Source: Halobellus captivus (GTDB lineage Archaea > Halobacteriota > Halobacteria > Halobacteriales > Haloferacaceae). Taken from it: a stretch of 64,000 nt of DNA. The stretch's first letter is position 1. Each line of letters starts with the position of its first letter. The notes beneath the pieces were generated by a model, which had not been told where the DNA came from, made no database searches, and was given only the letters and a program-made list of their open reading frames with translations. The DNA is taken from the NCBI RefSeq assembly GCF_007655485.1, contig NZ_VJXQ01000002.1, forward strand, positions 153,436 through 217,435. The letters are read 5' to 3'. The position numbers were made by a program, and so were the translations under genes. This document shows positions 52,626 through 60,778 of this stretch, one piece after another.

Positions 52626-54149
52626 TCAGCCCGCCCGTTCGATCATCGCCTCGGCGGTCAACTGGCCGCTGATGAGACACATCGGCACGCCGATGCCGGG
52701 CGTCGTGAACGACCCGGTGAAGTAGAGGCCGTCGACCGCTGAAGACCGGTGCGGCGGCCGGAACAGCGCGGTCTGTCTGAGCGTGTGCGCGAGACCGAGA
52801 GCGGTGCCGTTCGTGCTGTTGTACCGCTCGGAGAAGTCGTTCACGCAGAATGATTCCTCGACGACGATCCGATCGCGGAGGGCCACGCCGGTGTTCTCCT
52901 CGATGTCGTCCAGCACGAGGTCGCGGAACTCCGCCCGCAGTTCGGGCGTGTCCTCCAACCCCGCCGCGATCGGGACGAGCGCGAAGAGGTTCGAGTGGCC
53001 CTCGGGAGCGACGCTGTCGTCGGTTTCGGAGGGGACACAGAGGTAGTACGCCGGGTCCTCCGGCCACGCCGGATCGTCGAAGATCCGATCGAAGTGCTCG
53101 TCCCAGTCGGTCGGCAGCACGAGCGTGTGGTGTTCGAGCGGATCGACGTCGCCCTCGACGCCGAGATACAGGAGGAACGCGGAGGGCGCGTACGTTCTGG
53201 AATCCCAGTAGTCGGCGTCGTACTGGCGGTTTTCGGGGGGGAGCAACTCCATTTCGGTGTGTCGGTAGTCGGCGTCGCTGACGACGTAGTCGGGATAGAA
53301 CTCCTCGCCGCTCCCGGGTCGACCGTCGTTACGCTCGGTCCGAACGACGAACGCGCCCTGGTGACCTCGAATCTCGGTGACCGGCGCGTCGGTTCGGAAG
53401 TCGACGCCGAGTTCCTCGCCTAGGGAGACGATACCGTCGACGACACCACCGAGGCCGTTCTCGGGGTAGTAGACGCCCATATTGAAATCGACGTGGCTCA
53501 TCAGGTTGTACAGCGCGGGGGTGTTCGTCGGTGCCCCCCCGAGAAACACCAGCGTGTACTGCATTATCTGCTGAAGCTTCGGATGGTCGAAGTACTTCTC
53601 GACGTGGCGCTGCATCGACCCGATCAGGGAGAGTCCGCGGGCGTTCTTCGCGACGTCCCAATCGAGGAAGTCTCGGACCGACGTCCGGTCCTCGTAGACG
53701 AAGTGCTCCATCCCGACCTCGTAGTTCGTCTTCGACTTTTCGAGGTAGTCGTCGAAACGCTCGCCCGCGCCGGGTTCGTATGACTCGAAGACCCGTCGAT
53801 TCTGTTCGAGGTCCGGCACCATATCCACGCGGTCGCCGTCTTTGAAGAAGATCCGGTAGTGCGGGTCCAGTCGCGTGAGATCGTAGTAGTCGGCGGGCTC
53901 GTGATCGAAGTGGGCGAAGAAGCGCTCGAATACGTCGGGCATCAGATACCACGAGGGTCCCATATCGAAGCGGAACCCGTCGACTTCCAATCGGCTCGCT
54001 CGTCCGCCGAGTTGCCCGTTCTTCTCCAACAGCGTCACGTCCGCACCCGCACCGGAGAGATAACAGGCCGTCGAGAGGCCGCCGAAACCGCCACCGACGA
54101 CGACGACGTCCGCGCCGTCGAGCGAGCGGGAGTCCGAAATCGCGTCCAT
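52626..54149 (-). CDS. crtD: Carotenoid 3,4-desaturase (phytoene desaturase family)
   Basis: 507-aa FAD-dependent desaturase. The dinucleotide-binding motif is DVVVVGGGFGGLSTACYLSGAGADVTLLEKNGQLGGR (14-50), followed by FRFDMGPSWYLMPDVFERFF, and the C-terminal FAD segment GLYFTGSFTTPGIGVPMCLISGQLTAEAMI. In the haloarchaeal bacterioruberin pathway the desaturase located next to lyeJ and cruF is CrtD, so I prefer that over the phytoene desaturase CrtI, although sequence family alone does not separate them. First gene of the crtD-lyeJ-cruF operon. Confidence 0.88.
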   Translation of the reverse strand: MDAISDSRSLDGADVVVVGGGFGGLSTACYLSGAGADVTLLEKNGQLGGRASRLEVDGFRFDMGPSWYLMPDVFERFFAHFDHEPADYYDLTRLDPHYRIFFKDGDRVDMVPDLEQNRRVFESYEPGAGERFDDYLEKSKTNYEVGMEHFVYEDRTSVRDFLDWDVAKNARGLSLIGSMQRHVEKYFDHPKLQQIMQYTLVFLGGAPTNTPALYNLMSHVDFNMGVYYPENGLGGVVDGIVSLGEELGVDFRTDAPVTEIRGHQGAFVVRTERNDGRPGSGEEFYPDYVVSDADYRHTEMELLPPENRQYDADYWDSRTYAPSAFLLYLGVEGDVDPLEHHTLVLPTDWDEHFDRIFDDPAWPEDPAYYLCVPSETDDSVAPEGHSNLFALVPIAAGLEDTPELRAEFRDLVLDDIEENTGVALRDRIVVEESFCVNDFSERYNSTNGTALGLAHTLRQTALFRPPHRSSAVDGLYFTGSFTTPGIGVPMCLISGQLTAEAMIERAG

Positions 54150-54316
54150 AGCCCAACAGTGGAGCGTAGTGGGTATAAATCGGCTGGCCGGATCGCCTCA
54201 CGAAACGGGTAGGATGGTCACGGAGCGGTAAGTGGATCACGAAGCGGACGAACCGAAGCGGCGATTTCGTCCGCGAGAACGTGAGTGTTATTAATTTCGG
54301 GATCCGAGTTCATATC

Positions 54317-55147
54317 GTGACTCGAATCTCTCGTCTCGGCGTCGTCGCGACACTGGTACTCGCCGCGCTGTCGGTGTTCGCGATCGTCACCGGGACGACC
54401 GGGGCCGGAAAACTCGTCGGCATCTCGTGGGTCGCGTTCCTGGCGATGGCCGTGGCAGCCCCGCTGGGGGCGAAGACCGGCGGCGAAAGCGCCGGTGCGC
54501 TGGTGTGGGGATACGGCCTCGCAGCGGGGGCGATGGTGACGAGCGCGGCGGTCTTCCTGGTCCCGCAGGCGATCGGCCAGCACCCCCGGTGGGGCGGTTT
54601 CGGCGTCGCGTTCGGCCTGCTCGCGGGCTTCGCCTCGCACACGATCGGCCACCGGCTCGCCCATATGGATCTCCCGATGGACCGGACCGTCGCGGAGTTG
54701 ACCGCGCACGCCTTCTCGGCGGGAGCGATCATCGGGATCATCTACGGAAATATGCCGGAACTCGGGCCGCTGCTCGGCCTCGCGATCGTCTCGCACAAGG
54801 GCCCCGCCGGATACGCCGCGGCGCGCCGCCTCGCGAACACCGGGCGCGACCCGTCGGTGTTGCTACTCCCGGCGACCGGCGTCGGCGTCGCGGGCCTCCT
54901 CTCGTCGATGGTCGCCCTTCCGGCGGCCGGACCGGTACGCGGCCTCGTGTTCGGCTTCGCCGCCGGGGTCTTCCTCCACGTCGCGATGGACTTCCTGCCC
55001 CGCTGTGAGATCGGGAGCGAGATTCACGACCTGCTTTCGGTCTCCGGCGACGCCCACGCGCTTCTCGATCGACTGCGCATCCACGCGGTGGTCTCAACCT
55101 CGATCGGCGGGCTGGTCGTCTTACTCGCGTGGCTCCTCGTCGCCTGA
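54317..55147 (+). CDS. ZIP-family-like metal transporter
   Basis: 276-aa polytopic membrane protein with about eight hydrophobic helices. ASHTIGHRLAHMDLPMDRTVAELTAHAFSAGAIIGIIYG, LLGLAIVSHKGPAGYAAARRL and FLHVAMDFLPRCEIGSEIHD carry the His/Asp/Glu pattern of ZIP transmembrane metal sites (TM4/TM5 HxxPxG-like and E-H motifs). The start is GTG 54317 (VTRISRLGVVATLVL), 26 nt after TTATTAATT, a good TATA box; the extra 12 codons upstream would overlap it. Zn/Fe specificity unknown. Confidence 0.78.
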   Translation: MTRISRLGVVATLVLAALSVFAIVTGTTGAGKLVGISWVAFLAMAVAAPLGAKTGGESAGALVWGYGLAAGAMVTSAAVFLVPQAIGQHPRWGGFGVAFGLLAGFASHTIGHRLAHMDLPMDRTVAELTAHAFSAGAIIGIIYGNMPELGPLLGLAIVSHKGPAGYAAARRLANTGRDPSVLLLPATGVGVAGLLSSMVALPAAGPVRGLVFGFAAGVFLHVAMDFLPRCEIGSEIHDLLSVSGDAHALLDRLRIHAVVSTSIGGLVVLLAWLLVA

Positions 55148-55214
55148 GGGCTGTCAGCGTCGATAAAGTCGTCCTCGACACCCACGTACGCGGTGTTGAC
55201 GATACCGCGGGAAC

Positions 55215-55283
55215 TCCGAACAACGAGTCAGGGGGTGTCCAAACAACGAATCAGAAAGCGTCCAAACAACGAGTCAGCGAGCA
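55215..55283. repeat. Three degenerate 23-bp tandem units
   Basis: Units beginning TCC(G/A)AACAACGA at 55215, 55238 and 55261 have 23-bp spacing. They lie downstream of the ZIP-like gene and upstream of the TATA region (GCATATAC, about 55283-55290) of the next gene. Confidence 0.8.
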
Positions 55284-55316
55284 TATACTTTTCTCCGGAC
55301 GCGCCGTACTCGGTGT

Positions 55317-55673
55317 ATGAACGTTCGTGAGGTCGGATCGGCGGCGCTCGCGGGTCTCGCAGCGTCCGTAGCGGCGTTCGTCGCAGTCACGGAGATCCTG
55401 TCGTCGACTGTGGAATTCTCGGTGTTTCTCGGGCTTCCGGCGGGTGTCTTCGTCGGCGTCGTCGCGGCCGCGGTGGTCCTGCTCAGCTACCGGGGCCGAT
55501 CGCCGACGCTCGCGAGGGCGCTCGTCGGGTTCGCGGTCGCGTTCCTCGTCGGGTTCGCCGCACTCGTGCTCGGCACTGGATTCGGCGTCATCGCGGCACT
55601 CGTCGTCGGCGTCGTCGCTGGCGTGATCGGTGCGCTAGCCGTCTTCGTGCGAGCGTGGAGCGTATCGTCGTGA
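55317..55673 (+). CDS. Four-helix membrane protein, 118 aa
   Basis: Very hydrophobic Ala/Val/Gly-rich protein with four predicted membrane helices (for example AALAGLAASVAAFVAVTEIL and VGFAVAFLVGFAALVLGTGFGVIAALVVGVVAGVIGALAVFV). ATG 55317 is about 30 nt after CATATACTT, a TATA-like box. It is convergent with the DoxX gene. Function unknown. Confidence 0.7.
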   Translation: MNVREVGSAALAGLAASVAAFVAVTEILSSTVEFSVFLGLPAGVFVGVVAAAVVLLSYRGRSPTLARALVGFAVAFLVGFAALVLGTGFGVIAALVVGVVAGVIGALAVFVRAWSVSS

Positions 55674-55701
55674 AAAACAGTGAAAACCGAAAGGACGGCG
55701 A

Positions 55702-56256
55702 TTAGCCGAGGATGTAGCGCATCCACGGGTACCGCTCGATCAGCGGTTCGCCGCCGACGTCGTACTGCTCGATGTAGGCGTCGAGGCCCAGGATCCGCCC
55801 GGCACCGAAGGCGGCAACCGAGAGGAACACGAGCATATACGCGAAGTCGCCGTTGATGTAGCCGTGGGAGATGTCCCAGTTCCCCAGGTAGAACAGGAGC
55901 ATCATAAACGCGCCCCAGAACGCCGCGAGGCGTGAAAACGCCCCGACGATGAGTCCGAGGCCGATGAGGATCTCTCCCCACGGAACGGCCACGTTGACGA
56001 AGTCGACGAACCACGGCATCTGGCCCATCGCGGCGAACAGGTCCGCGGCCGGACTGCCGTTCGCCGCCGGGGCGTTCTGCAGATAGCCCGCGGCGCTGAA
56101 ACTTCCGGAGAGGACCTTATCGAATCCGCTCTGGAAGAACGCCAGTCCCATCATCAGCCTGAGTGCGAGAATGAACCAGACGCTTAACGTGTGAAGCTTC
56201 CCCTCCGCCGTGAATCCGGCGAGCGTGCTCTTGAGTGTGATTTCTTGAGTAGACAT
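55702..56256 (-). CDS. DoxX family membrane protein
   Basis: 184-aa DoxX/SURF4-like protein with about four helices. The conserved first-helix region is LRLMMGLAFFQSGFDKVLSG, then FVNVAVPWGEILIGLGLIVGAFSRLAAFWGAFMMLLFYLGNWD, and the last helix is AYMLVFLSVAAFGAGRILGLDAYI. DoxX relatives occur in thiosulfate:quinone oxidoreductase and redox stress complexes; the role here is open. Start ATG 56256. A strong TTTTTATAA box lies about 32 nt upstream (56285-56293), and an ACAC-CTAA-GTGT motif (56262-56273) sits at the predicted start site. The 215-nt spacer to 56471 holds no other gene I can support. Confidence 0.88.
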   Translation of the reverse strand: MSTQEITLKSTLAGFTAEGKLHTLSVWFILALRLMMGLAFFQSGFDKVLSGSFSAAGYLQNAPAANGSPAADLFAAMGQMPWFVDFVNVAVPWGEILIGLGLIVGAFSRLAAFWGAFMMLLFYLGNWDISHGYINGDFAYMLVFLSVAAFGAGRILGLDAYIEQYDVGGEPLIERYPWMRYILG

Positions 56257-56471
56257 AATGTACACCTAAGTGTCGAGTACGGGTTATAAAAAGTTGGGTG
56301 TGCGGTTACCAGTTGTTGACACTCATCGACGGTCGGGTGACGTTGACATCCGTCTGGACGTAATACGAACGCCGGGGTGACGGAGCCACTGACTCTTAGC
56401 TGCGGTCCTCGGGGAGTACTCGGCCGATCATACGTACGCTTCCGTGACTCAGGAATGAGCGGCCTCTACGC

Positions 56472-57782
56472 TTAGGGGCCGAGATACCCCCACGCCTGGA
56501 GTCTGTCGCCGTCGCCCGCGGTCCACCGTTCTCCGATATCGTCGCGGTAGTACATATTCGGGATCACGACGTCCTCGATGCGGGCGTAGCACCGCTCGCG
56601 GGCCTGCTGCATCGTCTCCCCCTTCCCGGTAACGACGAGCGGCATTCCGCTCTCGCCCGCCACGCGCCACTGTCCGTCGACGTTCTTCGTGTCTTCGAGG
56701 TGGATCCCTTCCCGACTGTCCGACTGAAACACGATAGCGGCGTTCCGGGAGTTCTCGTCGTACGTCTTCTCGTCGTCGAAGGGGAACGGCGGCAACACGA
56801 CGCGAACACCGACCTGAAAGCCCCGGTGGACTTCGAGGTCGGGATCTGCCCCGCGAGCGAGATCGGAGAAAAACCGCCCGGTCGAGGACTCGATCGATTC
56901 CTCCTGAAGGGCGATCGTCGGGTAGCCGAACCGCGGGGTGAACTCAAGCGGGTAAATCCCGGTTTCGTTCACGATACAATTGATGTCGATACTTCCGACG
57001 TAGCCCTCCCCCGCAAGCCATTCTTCGAGGGTTCCGAGCGTCTCCTCGAACAGCTCGTTGCGACCCGCCCAGAACATCGATGTCCCCATCTCGCCTGTCG
57101 ACGGCCCGATGTTTCCGGGAAACAGCTTCTTGTGCTCGAAGTTGAAATTCACCTGATCGATGAACCGCTCGCCGTTGAAGAACCCGCAGACGGCGATCTC
57201 GACGCCCTCGACCTTCCGCTGGAGTTGGAAGCCCTTCATACGGTGACCCCACGCCTTCTTGTAAGCGTTCAGCACGTCGACGACGTCGCTGCCGTCGTCC
57301 TCGTTACCGACGTACAGGAGGCGCTTGACGTTCTGCACCTCGCCGAGCGGTTTGATCACGTAGGGAGCGGGGTTCTCTCGGACGTGCTGGATTCCCGCGT
57401 CGAAGTCCCGGAACACGTGGTGCTCGATGGTATCGACGCCGTGCTCTTCGAGTACTTCCATCGCGTATCCGCGGTCCTCTTCGAGTCGATCGGTGTTCGG
57501 CGTGCCGCCGACGACCGCCTTCCCCCGCTCGCGGAGTTCCCGCGCGAGGGCGCCGGTGCCGACGTCCGAGCCCACCCAGACGTCGTCGAAGACGATGACG
57601 TCGGCCCATTCGACCTCCGACTCCCAGTCGTCGGTCTTCGGAACGAACCCGTCCCCGATCTCTCGGTCGCTCTCGGCCTCGATGTAGTACTTCACGTCGT
57701 GGCCCTCGCGGTGGATCTGCCACGCGAGATCGGTGACGAGGGCGGCGTCGGCGGAGACGAACAGGAACCGCTGTCGATCCAT
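56472..57782 (-). CDS. GARS-like ATP-grasp protein (PurD-related)
   Basis: 436-aa ATP-grasp protein resembling phosphoribosylamine-glycine ligase. The N-terminal domain (MDRQRFLFVSADAALVTDLAWQIHREGHDVKYYI) lacks the GxGGREHA motif of true PurD. The grasp region has NPAPYVIKPLGEVQNVKRLL, VEGVEIAVCGFFNGERFIDQVNFNFEHKKLFPGNIGPSTGEMGTSMFW, and YVGSIDINCIVNETGIYPLEFTPRFGYPT. The GPSTGEMG block is like the PurD substrate loop, so the reaction is probably ligation of a carboxylate to an amine, but the substrate is uncertain. Start ATG 57782. It diverges from the Usp-like gene. Confidence 0.75.
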   Translation of the reverse strand: MDRQRFLFVSADAALVTDLAWQIHREGHDVKYYIEAESDREIGDGFVPKTDDWESEVEWADVIVFDDVWVGSDVGTGALARELRERGKAVVGGTPNTDRLEEDRGYAMEVLEEHGVDTIEHHVFRDFDAGIQHVRENPAPYVIKPLGEVQNVKRLLYVGNEDDGSDVVDVLNAYKKAWGHRMKGFQLQRKVEGVEIAVCGFFNGERFIDQVNFNFEHKKLFPGNIGPSTGEMGTSMFWAGRNELFEETLGTLEEWLAGEGYVGSIDINCIVNETGIYPLEFTPRFGYPTIALQEESIESSTGRFFSDLARGADPDLEVHRGFQVGVRVVLPPFPFDDEKTYDENSRNAAIVFQSDSREGIHLEDTKNVDGQWRVAGESGMPLVVTGKGETMQQARERCYARIEDVVIPNMYYRDDIGERWTAGDGDRLQAWGYLGP

Positions 57783-57860
57783 ACGTTCGATTCGACCAGG
57801 AGTGACTTGAGTGTGCCAGTGGCTCGCGACTGAAGTCGAGGGCGTCCACCTCGCATAGCA

Positions 57861-57884
57861 CCGACACCCGTGGGTCGGTGTCGG
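57861..57884. promoter_or_regulatory. Inverted repeat upstream of the GARS-like gene
   Basis: CCGACACC (57861-57868) and GGTGTCGG (57877-57884), perfect 8-bp arms with an 8-nt spacer, in the 148-nt divergent promoter region. Confidence 0.5.
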
Positions 57885-57906
57885 GCTCGGGAGTGGTGGA
57901 TTTTTG

Positions 57907-57935
57907 GTCATACCACGCGGTAGCTATGGTATGAC
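57907..57935. promoter_or_regulatory. Perfect 9-bp inverted repeat spanning the Usp-like start codon
   Basis: GTCATACCA (57907-57915) and TGGTATGAC (57927-57935) with an 11-nt spacer. It lies between the T-rich TATA-like element (57901-57906) and the ATG at 57931, which is inside the right arm. This is a strong operator candidate for repression at a leaderless start. Confidence 0.6.
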
Positions 57936-58335
57936 TACGTACGTACTCGCGACGAACCACGTCGACACGAGCGCCCGACTCTGCGATTACCTCGTCGAAC
58001 GGATCTCCGGCAGCGACGAGATCCACGCGGTGAACTCCCACCGCGGCGGCGAGGAGACCGACGCGGTGGACGTCCGCGACGGCGAGGAGGCGCTCAACGT
58101 CGTCTCATCGCGACTGGGTGCGATCGCGACGGTGGAGACCCACCAGTACGTTCGCGGTAACGATCCGTACAAGGACGTCCTCGATCAGGCCGAGCGGGTC
58201 GACGCCGACGAGATCGCCCTCGGCATCCGAAAGCGGAACCCGACCGCGAAGGTCGTCTTTGGCAGCACCGCCCAGCGGATCCTCCTTCACTCGACGCGGC
58301 CGATGATCGTCGTTCCGCTCGAAGACGCCGAGTGA
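57931..58335 (+). CDS. Universal stress protein-like protein
   Basis: 134-aa protein with a degenerate Usp/adenine nucleotide alpha-hydrolase-like fold: MTTYVLATNHVDTSARLCDYLVERISG, DEIHAVNSHRGG, DEIALGIRKRNPTAKVVFGSTAQRILLHSTRPMIVVPL. The C-terminal G-S-x-A-x-R-I-L-x-H-S-x-R-P-M-I-V-V-P signature is Usp-like, although the nucleotide loop is atypical (IRKRNPTAKV). ATG 57931 lies inside a perfect inverted repeat. It is divergent from the GARS-like gene and followed by a 21-bp tandem repeat. Confidence 0.78.
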   Translation: MTTYVLATNHVDTSARLCDYLVERISGSDEIHAVNSHRGGEETDAVDVRDGEEALNVVSSRLGAIATVETHQYVRGNDPYKDVLDQAERVDADEIALGIRKRNPTAKVVFGSTAQRILLHSTRPMIVVPLEDAE

Positions 58336-58359
58336 CCAATTCGGTCGAGCGACGAGTTC

Positions 58360-58401
58360 GAGTGACCGGGTGAGCAAGCCGAGTGACCGGGTGAGCAAGC
58401 C
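58360..58401. repeat. 21-bp tandem duplication after the Usp-like stop codon
   Basis: GAGTGACCGGGTGAGCAAGCC is repeated exactly at 58360-58380 and 58381-58401. Its GAGTGACC core also occurs at the real gene end (GAG-TGA at 58330-58335), so the stop-codon context appears copied. Confidence 0.88.
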
Positions 58402-58428
58402 GAGTGAGCGAGGCGAGCGACCGCCGAC

Positions 58429-59724
58429 TTATGCCTCGGAATCGAGGATCGCGTCCGCGAGCAGCGGGACGAACGTGCCGACGTCGGTCACCATCCCGAT
58501 CGCCTGAGAGCTGCCGCGGTCGAGCAGTTGCGTCACGGTCGCGGGGTTGATGTCGACGCAGACGACCTTCGTCGTCGACGGGAGGCAGTTGCCGACGGCG
58601 ACGGAGTGAAGCAGCGACGAGAGCAGCAGGACCAGGTCGGCCTCGCGGGCCTGTTCTCGGATCGCGTTCTGCGCCTCGACGGCGTCGGTGATCGTGTCCG
58701 GGAGCGGTCCGTCGTCGCGGATCGAGCCCGCGAGCACGTACGGGACGTCGTTTTCGACGCACTCGTACATCACGCCCTCCGTGACGAGACCGTCTTCGAC
58801 CGCCGGTTCGATCCCGCCAGCCCGAATGATCTCGCTGATCGCGTAGATGTGGTGTTTGTGGCCCGTCCGTGGATGCTCCATCGTCTCCATATCCATCCCC
58901 AGCGACGTCCCGTAGAGCCCGCGTTCGATGTCGTGGGTGGCGAACCCGTTGCCCGCCGAGAGCATATCCACGTATCCCGCGCGGACCAGTCGCGCGAGGT
59001 CGTCGCCGCCGCCCGCGTGAATGACCGCCGGTCCGGCGACGACGAGCACCGATTCGTCCCGCTCTTCGGTCGCGACGACCGCGTCGGCGACCTCCCGGAT
59101 GAGCGACTCCGAGGGCCGCTCCGAGGAGACGCCCCCCTGCATAAACCCGAACGGACCGGACGCGTCGCGGGGGCGGTCCGGCGGCTTGACGCGGATCCCC
59201 GCCTCATCGGTGACGACGAGGTCACCCTCGCGGATCGCGTTCAGAACTTTCGTTCGAGCGCGAACGCCCCCGTCGGATTCGCCGTCGGTGTCGACGTCAG
59301 GTTCCCCGGCGTCGCCGTCGCTCGCCTTTGACCCACCCGCTTCGACGACGATCGCGCAGTCCATCTCGATGTGTTCGACGGGGATCCACTCGCCGTCGTA
59401 TCTGATCTCCGTCGGGTGGTTCGTCGTCGAGTAGAAGCCGTGCGGGACGACTTGGTCCGCCGGGGCGGGTTCGACCCGGGCGTCGACGGGATCCGCGAGG
59501 TTCGCCCCGTTCTGGTGGAGTTCGTGGAGGATCTCTCGGAGCGACTGCTCGTCGTCGGCGCTGACCTGCATCCGGCAGTACGAGGTCTCGTCTTTGCGCC
59601 GTCCGACGTCGAACGTCTCGATCTCGAAGGTGCCGCCGAAGTCCATCACGATCCCGAACGTGCGCTGCAACGTCCCGGAGTCGATGATGTGCCCGTCGAG
59701 TTCGACAGTCCGCGTGAGGCTCAT
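58429..59724 (-). CDS. Archaeal ornithine cyclodeaminase-type protein (LOR/SDH family)
   Basis: 431-aa protein of the LOR/SDH (TIGR00300) family, which includes archaeal ornithine cyclodeaminase converting ornithine to proline plus ammonia. The N-terminal part (MSLTRTVELDGHIIDSGTLQRTFGIVMDFGGTFEIETFDVG, YCRMQVSADD) is the LOR/SDH conserved region. The C-terminal part is a nucleotide-binding fold: VLVVAGPAVIHAGGGDDLARLVRAGYVDMLSAGNGFATHDIE, PYVLAGSIRDDGPLPD, TTKVVCVDINPATVTQLLDRGSSQAIGMVTDVGTFVPLLADAI. I recall this family being annotated as nickel-pincer-dependent, which would fit the larC gene at 34.6 kb. Start ATG 59724. Confidence 0.82.
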   Translation of the reverse strand: MSLTRTVELDGHIIDSGTLQRTFGIVMDFGGTFEIETFDVGRRKDETSYCRMQVSADDEQSLREILHELHQNGANLADPVDARVEPAPADQVVPHGFYSTTNHPTEIRYDGEWIPVEHIEMDCAIVVEAGGSKASDGDAGEPDVDTDGESDGGVRARTKVLNAIREGDLVVTDEAGIRVKPPDRPRDASGPFGFMQGGVSSERPSESLIREVADAVVATEERDESVLVVAGPAVIHAGGGDDLARLVRAGYVDMLSAGNGFATHDIERGLYGTSLGMDMETMEHPRTGHKHHIYAISEIIRAGGIEPAVEDGLVTEGVMYECVENDVPYVLAGSIRDDGPLPDTITDAVEAQNAIREQAREADLVLLLSSLLHSVAVGNCLPSTTKVVCVDINPATVTQLLDRGSSQAIGMVTDVGTFVPLLADAILDSEA

Positions 59725-59791
59725 TCGAGGAAGTGCGCTCGGGAGCTAAAAGACGGTTACGCCGACGGCGCAGTCACCGGATCCGACCGGA

Positions 59792-60778
59792 TCACTCCGA
59801 GACGGCCGCGTCGACGAAGGCGAGGCCGTGGCCGATCGCCTGCTCGAATCCCCTGCCGTCGTAGAGGTCGAAGTGCCCCGCGGGGAGGCGGACCAGCGTC
59901 GCGTTCGCAAGCGACTCGCTCGCGGCTTCGATCGATTCGATCGGGACGACGTCGTCGCGGGTGCCGCCGACGAACAGGACGGGACAGGCGAGTCGATCGC
60001 GGTCGTCGCCAGCGGTGTGGCGGGCCAGCGCGAGGAGCGACCGCGCCGGGGTTCGGTTCTCCCAGTCGTCGTCGACGAGGTCGCGGTACGCGCGATGCGC
60101 GCTTGGCGTGGAGACGAGCGCGGAACCGCCGGATTCGCCGCTCTCGTCGGCGATCGGGACCGTATGCGGCCCACGCAGTCGCGACTGGATGACGTCGCAG
60201 ACGCCCGAGAGAATCCCTTTCGCGAGGAATCCCGCGCCCCGCTGTCGGAGGAACGCGCGTCCGTCGAGGATCGGCGTCTGCGCGACGACGGCGCTGACCC
60301 GCGGATCGTCGGCGGCGACGTCGAGAACGGTCCCTCCGGCGAGGTCGATGCCCCAGAGGATCACGCGGTCGGTGGCGACGTCGCTGCGGCCGCGTAACCC
60401 CGCGAGCGCCGCCTCCCAATCGGCGCGTTGGCGCGTCGGAGAGAGGTGGTTTCGCGGCTCGCCGTCGCTGTCTCCCGTCGTTCGCTCGTCGAAGTGGAAC
60501 ACCGCGCACCCGGCCGCAGCGAGGCGCTCGGCGAACCGGTCGAGCCCCGCGCCCTCCGCTCCGATCGGTCCGCCGCCCAGGACGATCAGCGCCGGGTCGG
60601 CGGGTCGGTCCGGCCGGTAGAGCCGCCCGACGCAGCGCTCGCCGCCGCTTCGGAACGTGAGTGTAACCGTCGAGAAGTCGTCGCGGGAGGGACGCTTGCG
60701 ACGCGCTTCCGGCCGCGGTCCTCGTTCGACCGTGGACTGGTCGCTGCTGTCGTCGTGTTCGGGACGGCGGATCGTCAC
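59792..60778 (-). CDS. Alpha/beta hydrolase
   Basis: 328-aa alpha/beta-hydrolase fold protein: PALIVLGGGPIGAEGAGLDRFAERLAAAGCAVFHFDERTTGDS (oxyanion region and strand 4), DRVILWGIDLAGGTVLDVAADD, where the nucleophile-elbow G-x-D-x-A-G carries Asp instead of the usual Ser, LACPVLFVGGTRDDVVPIESIE (acid) and LPAGHFDLYDG (His). With Asp at the elbow the activity could differ from an esterase. GTG 60778 overlaps the stop of the upstream gene by 4 nt, so the pair is cotranscribed. Confidence 0.82.
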   Translation of the reverse strand: MTIRRPEHDDSSDQSTVERGPRPEARRKRPSRDDFSTVTLTFRSGGERCVGRLYRPDRPADPALIVLGGGPIGAEGAGLDRFAERLAAAGCAVFHFDERTTGDSDGEPRNHLSPTRQRADWEAALAGLRGRSDVATDRVILWGIDLAGGTVLDVAADDPRVSAVVAQTPILDGRAFLRQRGAGFLAKGILSGVCDVIQSRLRGPHTVPIADESGESGGSALVSTPSAHRAYRDLVDDDWENRTPARSLLALARHTAGDDRDRLACPVLFVGGTRDDVVPIESIEAASESLANATLVRLPAGHFDLYDGRGFEQAIGHGLAFVDAAVSE

